Shown here: piece after piece, positions 8,614 through 15,814 of the stretch
How positions within the stretch are numbered: position 1 is the stretch's first letter
Layout: each line of letters begins with the position of its first letter
From: Streptomyces sp. NBC_01463
Lineage (GTDB): Bacteria; Actinomycetota; Actinomycetes; Streptomycetales; Streptomycetaceae
Reading direction: 5' to 3'
Length of the DNA stretch: 64,000 nt
NCBI GenBank assembly: GCA_036227345.1
Contig: CP109468.1
Span: forward strand, 3,658,001 to 3,722,000
Notes under the pieces: model-generated
The model's input: the letters and a program-made list of their open reading frames with translations, nothing else
Database searches by the model: none
What the model was told of the DNA's origin: nothing
Translations under genes and position numbers: made by a program

Positions 8614-8686
8614 TAGCGGTGACCGGACTTGAACCGGTGACACAGCGATTATGAGCCGCTTGCTCTACCGACTGAGCTACACCGCT
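8614..8686 (-). tRNA. tRNA-Met (CAT)
   Basis: This 73-nt cloverleaf has acceptor AGCGGTG with CACCGCT, anticodon loop CTCATAA and T-loop TTCAAGT. It looks like an elongator tRNA. It is probably co-transcribed with tRNA-Thr and ends at a strong terminator. Confidence 0.93.
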
Positions 8687-8731
8687 TTGATGACGAGGCC
8701 CCCCGCCGAAGCGGGGTTTCCCGATCACCAG

Positions 8732-8804
8732 AGCCCCAATGCGGAATCGAACCGCAGACCTTCTCCTTACCATGGAGACGCTCTACCGACTGAGCTATTG
8801 GGGC
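8732..8804 (-). tRNA. tRNA-Thr (GGT)
   Basis: This 73-nt cloverleaf has acceptor GCCCCAA with TTGGGGC, anticodon stem TCTCC/GGAGA and GGT in the loop. It lies 45 bases upstream of tRNA-Met on the same strand. Confidence 0.93.
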
Positions 8805-9136
8805 GAGCGATGAAGACATTACACGGTTGGTCGCCGATCGCCCAAATCCGTTTCGAAGCCCCATCCCGAGCCCTTGATCGGGACCGCTCCACACCGCTGG
8901 CCGACGCCGTTCCGAGCCCTTGATCAGCGGGGTTTCCGGCCCGTGATCAGCACGGTTCACGCCTCCTGATCAGCCACTCCCGCACCGCCGGCCCCGCACG
9001 TACGGCGGAGCCCCACGCGCACCACGGAACCGCGCCGGTACGACTATTCCGCTCCTCCTCGAACCGGACAGGGCTCCCGCCTAGGCTCGACTCACTCTGC
9101 GTGATCTTGCCCCCCTTTCCCTTCCCAGGAGCCGCG
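8805..9136. other. Intergenic gap, tRNA-Thr to amidohydrolase-like gene
   Basis: The gap holds two copies of GAGCCCTTGATC and two further TGATCAG words but no open frame with a ribosome site. Promoters for the divergent tRNA and CDS are expected here, but I cannot place them confidently. Confidence 0.5.
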
Positions 9137-10414
9137 ATGCCCGACAGTCAGCCGCGGCCCCCGGACGACCACGCGCCGGACGCCACCGTCAGCCCGGAGA
9201 GCACCGCGCTGACGCTCTGCGGCGCCCGTCTCACCGACGGCCGCATCGTGGACGTACGGCTCGGCGGCAGCCGGATCGAGGCCGTCGGCACCGCGGGCAG
9301 CCTCCTCGCGCCCGGCGCCCGGGTGGACCTGCGGGGCCATCTGCTGCTCCCCGCCCCCGCCGAACCGCACGCCCACAGCGACACCGCCCTCACCGCCGAG
9401 GGCACCGGACCCGACGCTCCCGGACCGGCCTCGCAGCGCCCCGAGGACATCCAGCGACGCGCCACCGAGGCCGCGTTGCTGCAACTCGGCCACGGCGCGA
9501 CCGCACTGCGCTCGCACGTGCGGATCGGCGACATACAGGGCCTCACCGCACTCGAAGCCGTCCTCCAGGCCCGCCGCTCGCTGCGCGGGCTCGCCGATCT
9601 GACCGCGGTCGCCGTCCCCCGGCTGCTCACCGGCGTCGCAGGGGCCGGCAATCTGGCGATGCTCCGCGACGCGCTCAAGATGGGGGCCGGAGCGGTCGGC
9701 GGCTCCCCCGACCTGGACCCGGACCCGACGGGGTACACGGAGGCCGTCCTGGAGGTCGCCGCCGAGCACGGCTGCCCCGTCGACCTGCACACGGACAGTG
9801 ACGATCCGGCCCGGCTGGCCCGGTTCGCCGCGATGGCGGGCGGGATGCGCCAGGGGGTCTCCATCGGCCCCTGCGCCGGCCTCTCCCGGCTCCCCCGGGA
9901 GGCCGCCTCCCGCGCGGCCGACCAGCTCGCCGCGGCCGGCGTGAGCGTGATCTGCCTGCCGCAGGGCGGCTGCTGCGGGACCGAGCGCCGGGGCACCGCC
10001 CCCGTGCGGCTGCTGCGCGCCGCCGGTGTGCGGGTCGCGGCGGGCAGCGGGGCGCTGCGCGACCTCGCCAACCCGGTGGGACGCGGCGATCCGCTGGAGG
10101 CCGCCTTCCTGCTGGCCTCGCAGAGCGGGCTGCGGGCCGAGCACGCGTACGAGGCCGTCTCCACGGAGGCCAGGCGTGCGATGGGGCTGCCCGAGGTGCG
10201 GGTCGAGGCGGGCTTCCCCGCCGAGCTGATCGCCGTACGCGGCGAGCAGCTGGCCGGGGTGCTGTCGCTGTCCTACAGCCGCATCGTGGTGCACCGCGGC
10301 CGGGTGGTCGCCCGGACCAGCGCGGTACGCGAGTACTGCGACTCGGAGACGGACGGCTCGTTCGGGCTGCCGCGCCAGGGGCGGCCGGATTCCGCGGCCG
10401 GCGGCGGGCCTTGA
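9137..10414 (+). CDS. Amidohydrolase-fold protein, cytosine-deaminase-like, probably inactive
   Basis: This 425-residue protein has the composite beta-sandwich/TIM-barrel pattern of cytosine-deaminase-like amidohydrolases. The first metal motif HAH (H78, H80) and the barrel histidine H218 (DLHTD) are present. The segment where a later histidine (GHA) is normally found reads GPCAGLS. The essential GSDN-type aspartate is replaced in GSGALRD (G305). Two metal or catalytic positions therefore look lost. The ATG at 9137 has an AGGAG upstream. It could be a pseudoenzyme or a divergent hydrolase. It stands alone, followed by an NAD(P)-binding gene on the same strand. Confidence 0.72.
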   Translation: MPDSQPRPPDDHAPDATVSPESTALTLCGARLTDGRIVDVRLGGSRIEAVGTAGSLLAPGARVDLRGHLLLPAPAEPHAHSDTALTAEGTGPDAPGPASQRPEDIQRRATEAALLQLGHGATALRSHVRIGDIQGLTALEAVLQARRSLRGLADLTAVAVPRLLTGVAGAGNLAMLRDALKMGAGAVGGSPDLDPDPTGYTEAVLEVAAEHGCPVDLHTDSDDPARLARFAAMAGGMRQGVSIGPCAGLSRLPREAASRAADQLAAAGVSVICLPQGGCCGTERRGTAPVRLLRAAGVRVAAGSGALRDLANPVGRGDPLEAAFLLASQSGLRAEHAYEAVSTEARRAMGLPEVRVEAGFPAELIAVRGEQLAGVLSLSYSRIVVHRGRVVARTSAVREYCDSETDGSFGLPRQGRPDSAAGGGP

Positions 10415-10448
10415 GCGCCGCGGCGCCGCGCGGCGTACCGTCGACAGC

Positions 10449-11105
10449 ATGCGCATTGTCATCGCAGGTGGACATGGTCAGATCGCGCTGCGGCTCGAGC
10501 GGCTGCTCGCTGCGCGCGGGGATGAGGCGGTGGGCGTCATCCGTAATCCGCAACAGAGCGAGGACCTCCGGGCGGTAGGTGCCGAACCCGTGGTCCTGGA
10601 CCTCGAGTCGGCCACCGTGGAGGAGGCCGCCGAGGTGCTGCGCGGCGCCGACGCGGCGGTCTTCGCGGCCGGCGCGGGTCCCGACAGCGGCACGGGCCGC
10701 AAGGACACCGTGGACCGCGGGGCCGCGGTGCTCTTCGCGGACGCGGCGGAGCGGGCGGGGGTGCGGCGTTATCTCGTGGTCTCGTCCATGGGCGCCGACC
10801 CGGACCACGCCGGCGACGAGGTGTTCGACGTCTATCTGCGGGCCAAGGGCGCGGCGGACGCGTACGTGCGCTCCCGTACGGCCCTGGACTGGACGATCCT
10901 GCGTCCCGGGATGCTGACGAACGACGCGGGCACCGGCGAGGTGCTGCTCGCCGCGTCGACCGGGCGCGGCCCGGTGCCGCGCGACGACGTCGCGGCGACG
11001 CTCCTGGAGCTCCTGGACACACCGGCGACGGCGGGCCTGACGCTGGAACTGATCTCGGGCAATGTGCCGGTGTCGGTCGGCGTGAAGGACGTCGCGGGCA
11101 ACTGA
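10449..11105 (+). CDS. NAD(P)-binding atypical SDR (SDR_a5-like)
   Basis: This 218-residue Rossmann protein begins MRIVIAGGHGQIALRLERLL, with a GxxGxxA nucleotide loop. YLVVSSMGAD and DWTILRPGML are typical of the atypical SDR subgroup related to YhfK/NmrA. It lacks a clear Tyr-x-x-x-Lys pair in the classical place (VYLRAKGAAD may serve). No good Shine-Dalgarno is visible, so it could be leaderless. Substrate unknown. Confidence 0.82.
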   Translation: MRIVIAGGHGQIALRLERLLAARGDEAVGVIRNPQQSEDLRAVGAEPVVLDLESATVEEAAEVLRGADAAVFAAGAGPDSGTGRKDTVDRGAAVLFADAAERAGVRRYLVVSSMGADPDHAGDEVFDVYLRAKGAADAYVRSRTALDWTILRPGMLTNDAGTGEVLLAASTGRGPVPRDDVAATLLELLDTPATAGLTLELISGNVPVSVGVKDVAGN

Positions 11106-11135
11106 CGCCCGCTGCCGCCGCACCGCCCGCCGCGG

Positions 11136-11585
11136 TCAGTCCCCCGTGGCGGGCCGGACGGTGATCCCGTGCCGCTCCAGCAGGGCGGCGGTGACGCCGT
11201 CGCCCACGCGCAGTTGGCCGGCGAACGTACCGTCATGGACGGCGCCGCGCCCGCAGGAAGGACTGCGGGCCATCAGCAACGCCTCGGTGCAGCCGGCCGC
11301 GCGCGCCGCCTCCAGCGCCCTGTGGGCGCCGTCCACGAACGCGTCGGTCACATCGCGTCCGGTGTCGTCGACGACCCGGGCCCTGCCGTCCAGGACGTCG
11401 TGCCCGTCGCCGCCGGTGATCTCGGCGGGCCGGCGGGGCGTGGGCAGCCCGGCGGCGACCTCGGGGCAGAAGGCGACGGCCCGCCGCCCGGAGAGGACCG
11501 CGGCCGTCTCCGCCGAGGCCCTGCCCCGCCCGTCGAAGCGGCAGGGCACACCCCGCAGACACGCGCTGACCAGTACGGATTCCAT
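11136..11585 (-). CDS. DUF523 family protein
   Basis: This 149-residue protein begins MESVLVSACLRGVPCRFDGRG and contains ARSPSCGRGAVHDGTF, the cysteine-containing signatures of DUF523 (COG1683). Family function is not established; conserved cysteines suggest a metal or redox role. The ATG at 11585 is favoured by a GGGGAGG upstream, over an ATG 7 codons earlier. It is the last chromosomal gene before the integrated element. Confidence 0.85.
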   Translation of the reverse strand: MESVLVSACLRGVPCRFDGRGRASAETAAVLSGRRAVAFCPEVAAGLPTPRRPAEITGGDGHDVLDGRARVVDDTGRDVTDAFVDGAHRALEAARAAGCTEALLMARSPSCGRGAVHDGTFAGQLRVGDGVTAALLERHGITVRPATGD

Positions 11586-11645
11586 GGACGCCTCCCCTTC
11601 GGTCACGGCACTCGCATCTCGCCGGCCACTCCAGGCACAACAGAG

Positions 11646-11674
11646 AAGGCCCCCGTCCGAAGGACGGGGGCCTT
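11646..11674 (-). terminator. Original tRNA-Tyr terminator, now 15 kb from its gene
   Basis: Perfect 13-bp arms AAGGCCCCCGTCC and GGACGGGGGCCTT surround a 3-base loop, followed on the minus strand by CTCTG. It lies just beyond the 3' end of the tRNA remnant, as a native tRNA-Tyr terminator would before insertion. Confidence 0.75.
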
Positions 11675-11679
11675 GCTAT

Positions 11680-11732
11680 GTGGCGGCGCCAGGGTTCGAA
11701 CCTGGGTAGGCTGAGCCGGCAGATTTACAGTC
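11680..11732. repeat. Left attachment site, truncated tRNA-Tyr 3' half
   Basis: These 53 bases are identical to 26837-26889. They cover the T-arm, variable arm and 3' side of the anticodon arm of tRNA-Tyr on the minus strand. Beyond 11732 the sequence no longer matches a tRNA, so this copy is a remnant and not a gene. Confidence 0.93.
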
Positions 11733-11968
11733 CGCGCCGTACAGGTCCCCTGAACTGGCCCTACTTGCCTCGGAAGTTCGCCTGCCCCACGGGAGGCCCA
11801 CACGCACCCTTCTGAGCGCGGTGGGGCTTCAACGGCAACCCCTCTCGGCAGACCGGCCTTTCGGCGGGAATGGCATTTGCAGCAAGGCGCCACCGCGTGG
11901 TTCCCTTAACGCCGCGCCGTATCCCAGCACGTGAAAAATCCCCTAAGACGGCGCCGAAGGACAGAGCC

Positions 11969-12781
11969 ATGCCTAAGGCGAAGTATGACTTCGATCTCCC
12001 CAAGCATGAAGTGAAGTACGGGGTTCCGGTTTTGACCGGCGAACTCAAGATCGACCCAGAAGCGCAGCGGACTCTCAATGAGAAGCGTGCTCGGAGCATC
12101 GCGAACAAGATGGTCAGCGAGGCTCTCGGCTCAGTGATCATTTCGCAGCGGTCCAACGGGGATCTGTACATCGTCGACGGACAGCATCGGGTGCGTGCAT
12201 GCCAGCTGGCCGGCATCGAAACCATGATGGCGGAGATCCATTACGGCCTGACGCAGGCCCAGGAAGCAATCCTCTTCCTCATCAAGAACCGGGAATCCCA
12301 CAAGCCTCGCCCCATCGACGAGTACCACGTGGGCCTCACCGGTGGTGTCCCTCTCTTCGTCGACACGAACGCGGTCCTCGACAAGCACGGGCTGACCCTC
12401 GGGTCGACGTCCACCAACGGCGTAGGCGCCGTATCCGGAGCGCTCCAGATCGTTGACCGCTTCGGCGCCGAGATCTTCGACCGCACGCTCACGGTCGCCG
12501 AGACAGCTTGGGGGCGCTCTCAGGACACCTGGGACGGCATGCTCCTCGGTGGTATCGGTATGTGCCTCGGTCGTTGGGGCGGCGTCATCGACGACAAGGA
12601 ACTCGCCAAGAAGATGCTGGCCATGGGAACGGCCATGAAGTGGCGCTCCGAGATTCTCAGCCAGTCATCCCGTGGCGGGTTCAACAACAGCGGTACCGGC
12701 TCTCGCGTGACCACGGCCTACCGCCTCGTTGTCGTCGCATGGAACAAGGGCCGCAAGGCCGAGAACCGCATCGACGCCTAG
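11969..12781 (+). CDS. ParB-like nuclease-fold protein (DGQHR motif)
   Basis: This 270-residue protein has the ParB/Srx-fold signature IVDGQHRVRACQLAGI at about residues 70-85, preceded by the usual 'position in list of sites' strand (SVIISQRSNGDLY). No helix-turn-helix like that of true ParB is apparent. It is the first gene inside the left att site, with more A/T at third positions than the chromosome. The ATG at 11969 gives a natural N-terminus; the upstream extension is Arg-rich and unlikely. Roles in such elements include partition, DNA modification guidance or nuclease activity; none can be chosen here. Confidence 0.72.
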   Translation: MPKAKYDFDLPKHEVKYGVPVLTGELKIDPEAQRTLNEKRARSIANKMVSEALGSVIISQRSNGDLYIVDGQHRVRACQLAGIETMMAEIHYGLTQAQEAILFLIKNRESHKPRPIDEYHVGLTGGVPLFVDTNAVLDKHGLTLGSTSTNGVGAVSGALQIVDRFGAEIFDRTLTVAETAWGRSQDTWDGMLLGGIGMCLGRWGGVIDDKELAKKMLAMGTAMKWRSEILSQSSRGGFNNSGTGSRVTTAYRLVVVAWNKGRKAENRIDA

Positions 12782-12797
12782 TTCGACGATGAGCCGG

Positions 12798-12822
12798 CGC
12801 CTTCCGCATACGCAGGAAGGCG
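12798..12822 (+). terminator. Hairpin after the ParB-like gene
   Basis: Arms CGCCTTCC and GGAAGGCG enclose a 9-base loop, starting 16 bases past the stop codon. A second inverted repeat, GACGCTGTTC / GAACAGCGTC, lies at 12848-12886. Neither has a T-tract. Confidence 0.55.
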
Positions 12823-13030
12823 ATAGTCCACCGGCGTGACCGGAGCAGACGCTGTTCTGCGTCGACGCACTCCGTCGAACAGCGTCATGCGGGTTCACGG
12901 GCTACCCCCGTCATCGACATAGCTACCGATGCACCCGTTTTCGCATACGTCGTACTGGCTCGCGCCATGCGCGGACCCGCGGTCAATGTTGCTCTCGTCC
13001 TGCCGGCCCAGAGAAAAGGGTCAGCAAACC

Positions 13031-13360
13031 GTGTTCCCTCAGCTTCTCGATGGTGTGCCTACGGAGGCCATCATCCCCGTTGCAGCAGTTCTCGTGATGC
13101 TCGCCGTGGCGCGGGTGGTCAAGAACCTCCCCAAGGACGCAATCAGCAAGTTCTTCGAGCACCGCACGACTAAGTACCAGATCATCGCCGGCGACTCGAA
13201 GGGCCGCATGGCGACGATGCAAATGCAGCGCTTCGTGTTCTTGGGGTTCGTCTTCGTGTGCATCGTTGTTATCGCCCTTGTCTTCATCAACTCGACGAAG
13301 AACGAGGCTCAGGCTCCGGCACCCGAACCGGCTCCGACGGCCACCAGCGTCGGGCGCTAG
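13031..13360 (+). CDS. Small two-TM membrane protein of the element
   Basis: This roughly 109-residue protein has a hydrophobic segment near residues 12-28 (AIIPVAAVLVMLAVARVV) and a second near 68-90 (FVFLGFVFVCIVVIALVFI). A basic stretch lies between them, and the tail is Pro/Ala-rich. The GTG at 13031 is preferred because AAAAGGG precedes it; in-frame ATGs at 12986 and 12929 give longer N-termini with no recognisable feature. I do not recognise the family. It follows the ParB-like gene and ends at a long palindromic terminator. Confidence 0.6.
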   Translation: MFPQLLDGVPTEAIIPVAAVLVMLAVARVVKNLPKDAISKFFEHRTTKYQIIAGDSKGRMATMQMQRFVFLGFVFVCIVVIALVFINSTKNEAQAPAPEPAPTATSVGR

Positions 13361-13373
13361 TTGCCCGGGCCTT

Positions 13374-13413
13374 CATCCGACCGCCTCAGGTGATCACCTG
13401 AGGCGGTCGGATG
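13374..13413. terminator. 40-bp perfect palindrome, bidirectional terminator
   Basis: Every base from 13374 to 13413 pairs symmetrically around the TGATCA centre. It lies between the convergent membrane-protein and GNAT genes and can end transcription from both sides. Confidence 0.8.
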
Positions 13414-13439
13414 CTGGGCGCTTCGACAGCCTCTCTGCG

Positions 13440-14003
13440 TCACGGTCTACCGACAGCCAAGAGCCGCTCCGGCAACACCAAATGTGCCGCCGACCTCTGC
13501 GCCAACCAGCCGGACCTCCGGTGTGAAGGCGCCTCCGTCCGCACGTGCTTAAACCCTAGATTCTCGTAGTACGCATGGAGCCCTGGGTTTGTCCGCCAGG
13601 TGTCGATACGCACCCACTCTCGCCCTTCAAGCGTCGCCACACGAGAGGCCCAATCCACGATGCGAGCTCCGAGCTGTCGACCCGACGCAGCTCTGGCAAC
13701 GATCAACTTGTATAGGTAGAAGGCGGATTCGGGCTGATCCTCGTCGTTCCAGAAGTCGCGGTCGATGGGGCCGCGGCTCACGGTAGCCAGCGGTGAGCCC
13801 GCGTCGTCGACGACGATCCACGCACGGCCGTCATCAATCGTGGCGTGCCACTTGTCGATCGCCCTGGCGCCAGCTTCCCGATCGTTCCACTGGTCCGTGC
13901 CCTTCGAGTGCAGCCATTGCTCAGCCTCTGTCCTCAGCGCCATGAGCGCTGGCACGTCGCCCCCCGCAGCGGGGCGGAGGTACTCAGTCGGCATCGACTT
14001 CAT
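13440..14003 (-). CDS. GNAT family N-acetyltransferase
   Basis: This 187-residue GNAT protein has the acetyl-CoA motif A at IVARAASGRQLGARIVDWA (Q/R-x-x-G-x-A type) and motif B at NPGLHAYYENLGF. It would transfer an acetyl group to a small amine. It overlaps the end of the upstream GntR gene by 20 bases, so the pair is an operon. This looks like element cargo; a tie to antibiotic or antimetabolite resistance is possible but not shown. Confidence 0.83.
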   Translation of the reverse strand: MKSMPTEYLRPAAGGDVPALMALRTEAEQWLHSKGTDQWNDREAGARAIDKWHATIDDGRAWIVVDDAGSPLATVSRGPIDRDFWNDEDQPESAFYLYKLIVARAASGRQLGARIVDWASRVATLEGREWVRIDTWRTNPGLHAYYENLGFKHVRTEAPSHRRSGWLAQRSAAHLVLPERLLAVGRP

Positions 14004-14754
14004 AGAGGATCTTGTGCCTGTCTCCTGGAAGGATCGTCACCATGCAGCGGAGAGGCTTCCCCTCTCCGTCGTAGCCAGTCCTGGTGTGCTCTGCAACCGG
14101 TGTAGCTGCTGGCAGGGCGAGCAATTGGGCCTCATGGAGAGTCGGCATGCGTACCGCGATCTCATCCCGGTATTTCGCCTGAACCAGGCCGACGGAGGCC
14201 AGAACGCCACCGGGAGCTGACACGTCGCGGGGCTCCATCAAGGATGTCCCTGCCACAAGCTCCTGCGGGAAGTAGGAGTCTGCGAGCGCGTAAGGCCGGT
14301 TGTCGACGTATCGGACTCGCTTCCGCGCCACGGCCAGACCGTCAGCGGGGAGGGCTAGTGCTTCGCGGACGTGCTTGGGGGGTTCGACGATCGAAACGCT
14401 GATCTCCTGCCGAGGCGTTTTCCCTTCGTCAGCAACGGCGCTGGCCCACTGGTCGCCGGCAGTCTGGCCGTCGACGGCGGTTGAGTGCCGCTTGCGGCTT
14501 TCCAGGGTCGTCCAGTTCCACACAACGGGCGGGAAGTCCTCGCGGACGTACTTCCCCTGCCCCTGCCCCGTCACGACCAGCCCCTCGTCCACGAGTACGC
14601 GGACGCCGGCGCGGATGGTTTCGCGGCTGTAGCCGTACTGAGCCATCAGCTTGGACTCGCTGGGCAGCGCCTCGCCACCACCGAGAAGACCGGATTCAAT
14701 CTGCCCTCGCAGGTCAGAGGCAATTTCTTGAGCCTTCGTTAGGCCGCGTCTCAC
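13984..14754 (-). CDS. GntR family regulator with UTRA domain
   Basis: This 256-residue protein has an N-terminal GntR winged helix (LPSESKLMAQYGYSRETIRAGVRVLVDEG). Its C-terminal UTRA/HutC ligand domain ends in GKPLRCMVTILPGDRHKILYEV. The GTG at 14754 is preferred because TGGAGG lies just upstream; the longer frame would run into the operator-like repeats. KorSA of pSAM2 is a GntR protein that keeps the element silent, so this is the likely master repressor of the AICE. It is divergent from the transfer region. Confidence 0.87.
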   Translation of the reverse strand: MRRGLTKAQEIASDLRGQIESGLLGGGEALPSESKLMAQYGYSRETIRAGVRVLVDEGLVVTGQGQGKYVREDFPPVVWNWTTLESRKRHSTAVDGQTAGDQWASAVADEGKTPRQEISVSIVEPPKHVREALALPADGLAVARKRVRYVDNRPYALADSYFPQELVAGTSLMEPRDVSAPGGVLASVGLVQAKYRDEIAVRMPTLHEAQLLALPAATPVAEHTRTGYDGEGKPLRCMVTILPGDRHKILYEVDAD

Positions 14755-14780
14755 GCATCCTCCAGTGTCCGGCACTCCAA

Positions 14781-14873
14781 CTCCTCCGTACAAGTTAGAC
14801 CAGGGGGCTTGACTCTCCAAGAGCGAGTGGGCATTCTCATGTCACGGCACTCCTCCAGACAAGTTGTACAGGG
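14781..14873. promoter_or_regulatory. Divergent control region with direct-repeat operators and a promoter
   Basis: Two similar 24-25-bp blocks at 14781-14805 and 14850-14873 share CTCCTCC, then ACAAGTT and AC-AGGG. Between them, TTGACT (14809-14814), a 17-base spacer and CATTCT (14832-14837) form a plausible rightward promoter. The repeats thus bracket the promoter, which suits repression by the adjacent GntR protein. Binding is inferred. Confidence 0.55.
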
Positions 14874-14912
14874 TGTCACGTACATGGCTTTGCTAGGCCG
14901 ACTGAAAGTGCT

Positions 14913-14968
14913 CGGTGAGTACCCGTGAAGACGGGAGCCCCCTGGTCAGGGGGTTTCCAGGCTCACCG
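14913..14968 (+). ncRNA. Predicted three-way-junction RNA/DNA structure
   Basis: A closing stem CGGTGAG/CTCACCG (14913-14919 with 14962-14968) encloses two hairpins. One is CCCGT-GAAG-ACGGG (14922-14935). The other is CCCCCT-GGTC-AGGGGG followed by TTT (14938-14956). It lies about 70 bases downstream of the candidate promoter. No named RNA family is recognised. Confidence 0.4.
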
Positions 14969-15268
14969 GAGCGGTTGTCTGTTGAGAACTGAACAGCGTG
15001 CCAAGTACGAACGTCAGGGTGGAATTCCCTGTCCCCGCGGCGGTCCGGGTGATGTCGTCGGCGGCCCTTTCTTGCGTGCTGGCCCTGGAGAACACCCACG
15101 GGTGCCACCCGGTATGCGCCGCTCTGCTGGCGTCAGAGCAGTGACGATGACGCGCCCGATTTCCCGGCTCGGGACCTGCGCACCGTGGCAACGGTGTGCA
15201 GGTGAAGCCGTGCCCCAACTCGTGTGGGAGGTCGACATGGATCGACGACATAGACGGGCGCCGCCTTG

Positions 15269-15415
15269 ATGGACCGGCCGGCGGCGCCCGCACCATTTCC
15301 GGTCCGCTCCTTGCCCGTCCGGCTGCGCGCACTGCGCGAGTGCTGGACGGACGGTCGCCCTGATGGTCGTAGGCCGGGTTCGACTCCCGGCCGGGGCGCT
15401 GCCGCTCGCTTCTGA
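15269..15415 (+). CDS. Possible small Arg/Pro-rich ORF coupled to a 10-codon leader
   Basis: An ATG at 15237 with a GGGAGG ribosome site opens a 10-codon reading frame encoding MDRRHRRAPP. Its TGA overlaps (TGATG) the ATG at 15269 of a 48-codon frame rich in Arg, Pro and Gly. The second start sits at a strong stem (15256-15289), so translation of the leader could control it. High GC makes chance frames common, so existence as a gene is uncertain. Confidence 0.25.
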   Translation: MDRPAAPAPFPVRSLPVRLRALRECWTDGRPDGRRPGSTPGRGAAARF

Positions 15416-15440
15416 GCGGCCCTCCATCACAGACGGCGCG

Positions 15441-15468
15441 CGGCCCCGGGTCTAGCCACCCGGGGCCG
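15441..15468 (+). terminator. Perfect hairpin upstream of the transfer-region genes
   Basis: Arms CGGCCCCGGGT and ACCCGGGGCCG surround a 6-base loop, 38 bases before the next start codon. No T-tract is present. It may end the leader transcript or attenuate it. Confidence 0.5.
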
Positions 15469-15505
15469 CTGTTCGGGCCGTCCCATCTACAGGAGAAAAC
15501 GACCC

Positions 15506-15814
15506 ATGAAGAGCATCGTTGCTGGTCGCGAGGCCGTTACCGCGACTGAGTTCATCGAACTGGCGCTGGGTATCGACCTGGAGCTGTTCACCGGCACCGC
15601 CACTGAGTCCCCGATGGATCGGGCGGCACGGCTGGACGTCGCCCACGAAGTTCTCGCGGAGCTCCGCGAGAGTGACCCCGAGACCGCCGCGTACGCCGCG
15701 TCGCTGCTGCGGACGCTGCCGCTGAAGCAGCCGCGCCCGTCGGGTCGGCGCCCGCGCCGCACGGTCCGTCGCTCGATGACCGGCTGCACCGCCCGGACGG
15801 CGGTGGCGGCATGA
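15506..15814 (+). CDS. Small AICE protein of unknown function
   Basis: This 102-residue protein has an acidic, helical N-terminal two-thirds (TEFIELALGIDLELFTG) and a basic Arg-rich C-terminus. The ATG has AGGAGAAAA upstream, the best ribosome site in this part of the element. It heads a tightly packed rightward operon; its last bases overlap the next start (ATGA). I do not recognise a domain. Confidence 0.7.
   Translation: MKSIVAGREAVTATEFIELALGIDLELFTGTATESPMDRAARLDVAHEVLAELRESDPETAAYAASLLRTLPLKQPRPSGRRPRRTVRRSMTGCTARTAVAA

Larger units (their letters stand above)
14880..15505 (+). other. Long structured leader with no clear large gene
   Basis: This 626-base stretch, downstream of the candidate promoter and before the first transfer-region gene, has no convincing large ORF. 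It holds a three-way-junction fold (14913-14968), inverted repeats GCTCTG/CAGAGC near 15121 and a 10-bp stem at 15256-15289. It also has a very short ORF coupled to a 48-codon ORF (15237-15415), a tRNA T-arm-like hairpin near 15371-15392, and a perfect 11-bp hairpin at 15441-15468. It may be a small RNA locus, a transfer or single-strand origin, or an attenuated leader. Confidence 0.5.

Noticed and set aside
8701..8716. A terminator between tRNA-Thr and tRNA-Met
   Set aside because: The small CCCCGC/GCGGGG stem has no T-tract on the transcribed strand, and the clear terminator is after tRNA-Met.
11680..11760. A second tRNA-Tyr gene at the left boundary
   Set aside because: Similarity stops inside the anticodon arm; no 5' half or acceptor pairing exists, so it is an attachment-site remnant.
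12929..13030. Starting the two-TM protein at the far upstream ATG (12929)
   Set aside because: The added 34 residues show no feature and there is no ribosome site; GTG at 13031 has a purine-rich site upstream.
15290..15412. A complete tRNA in the AICE leader
   Set aside because: Only the T-arm-like hairpin forms; no acceptor strand complementary to CCGGGGC and no anticodon arm was found upstream.
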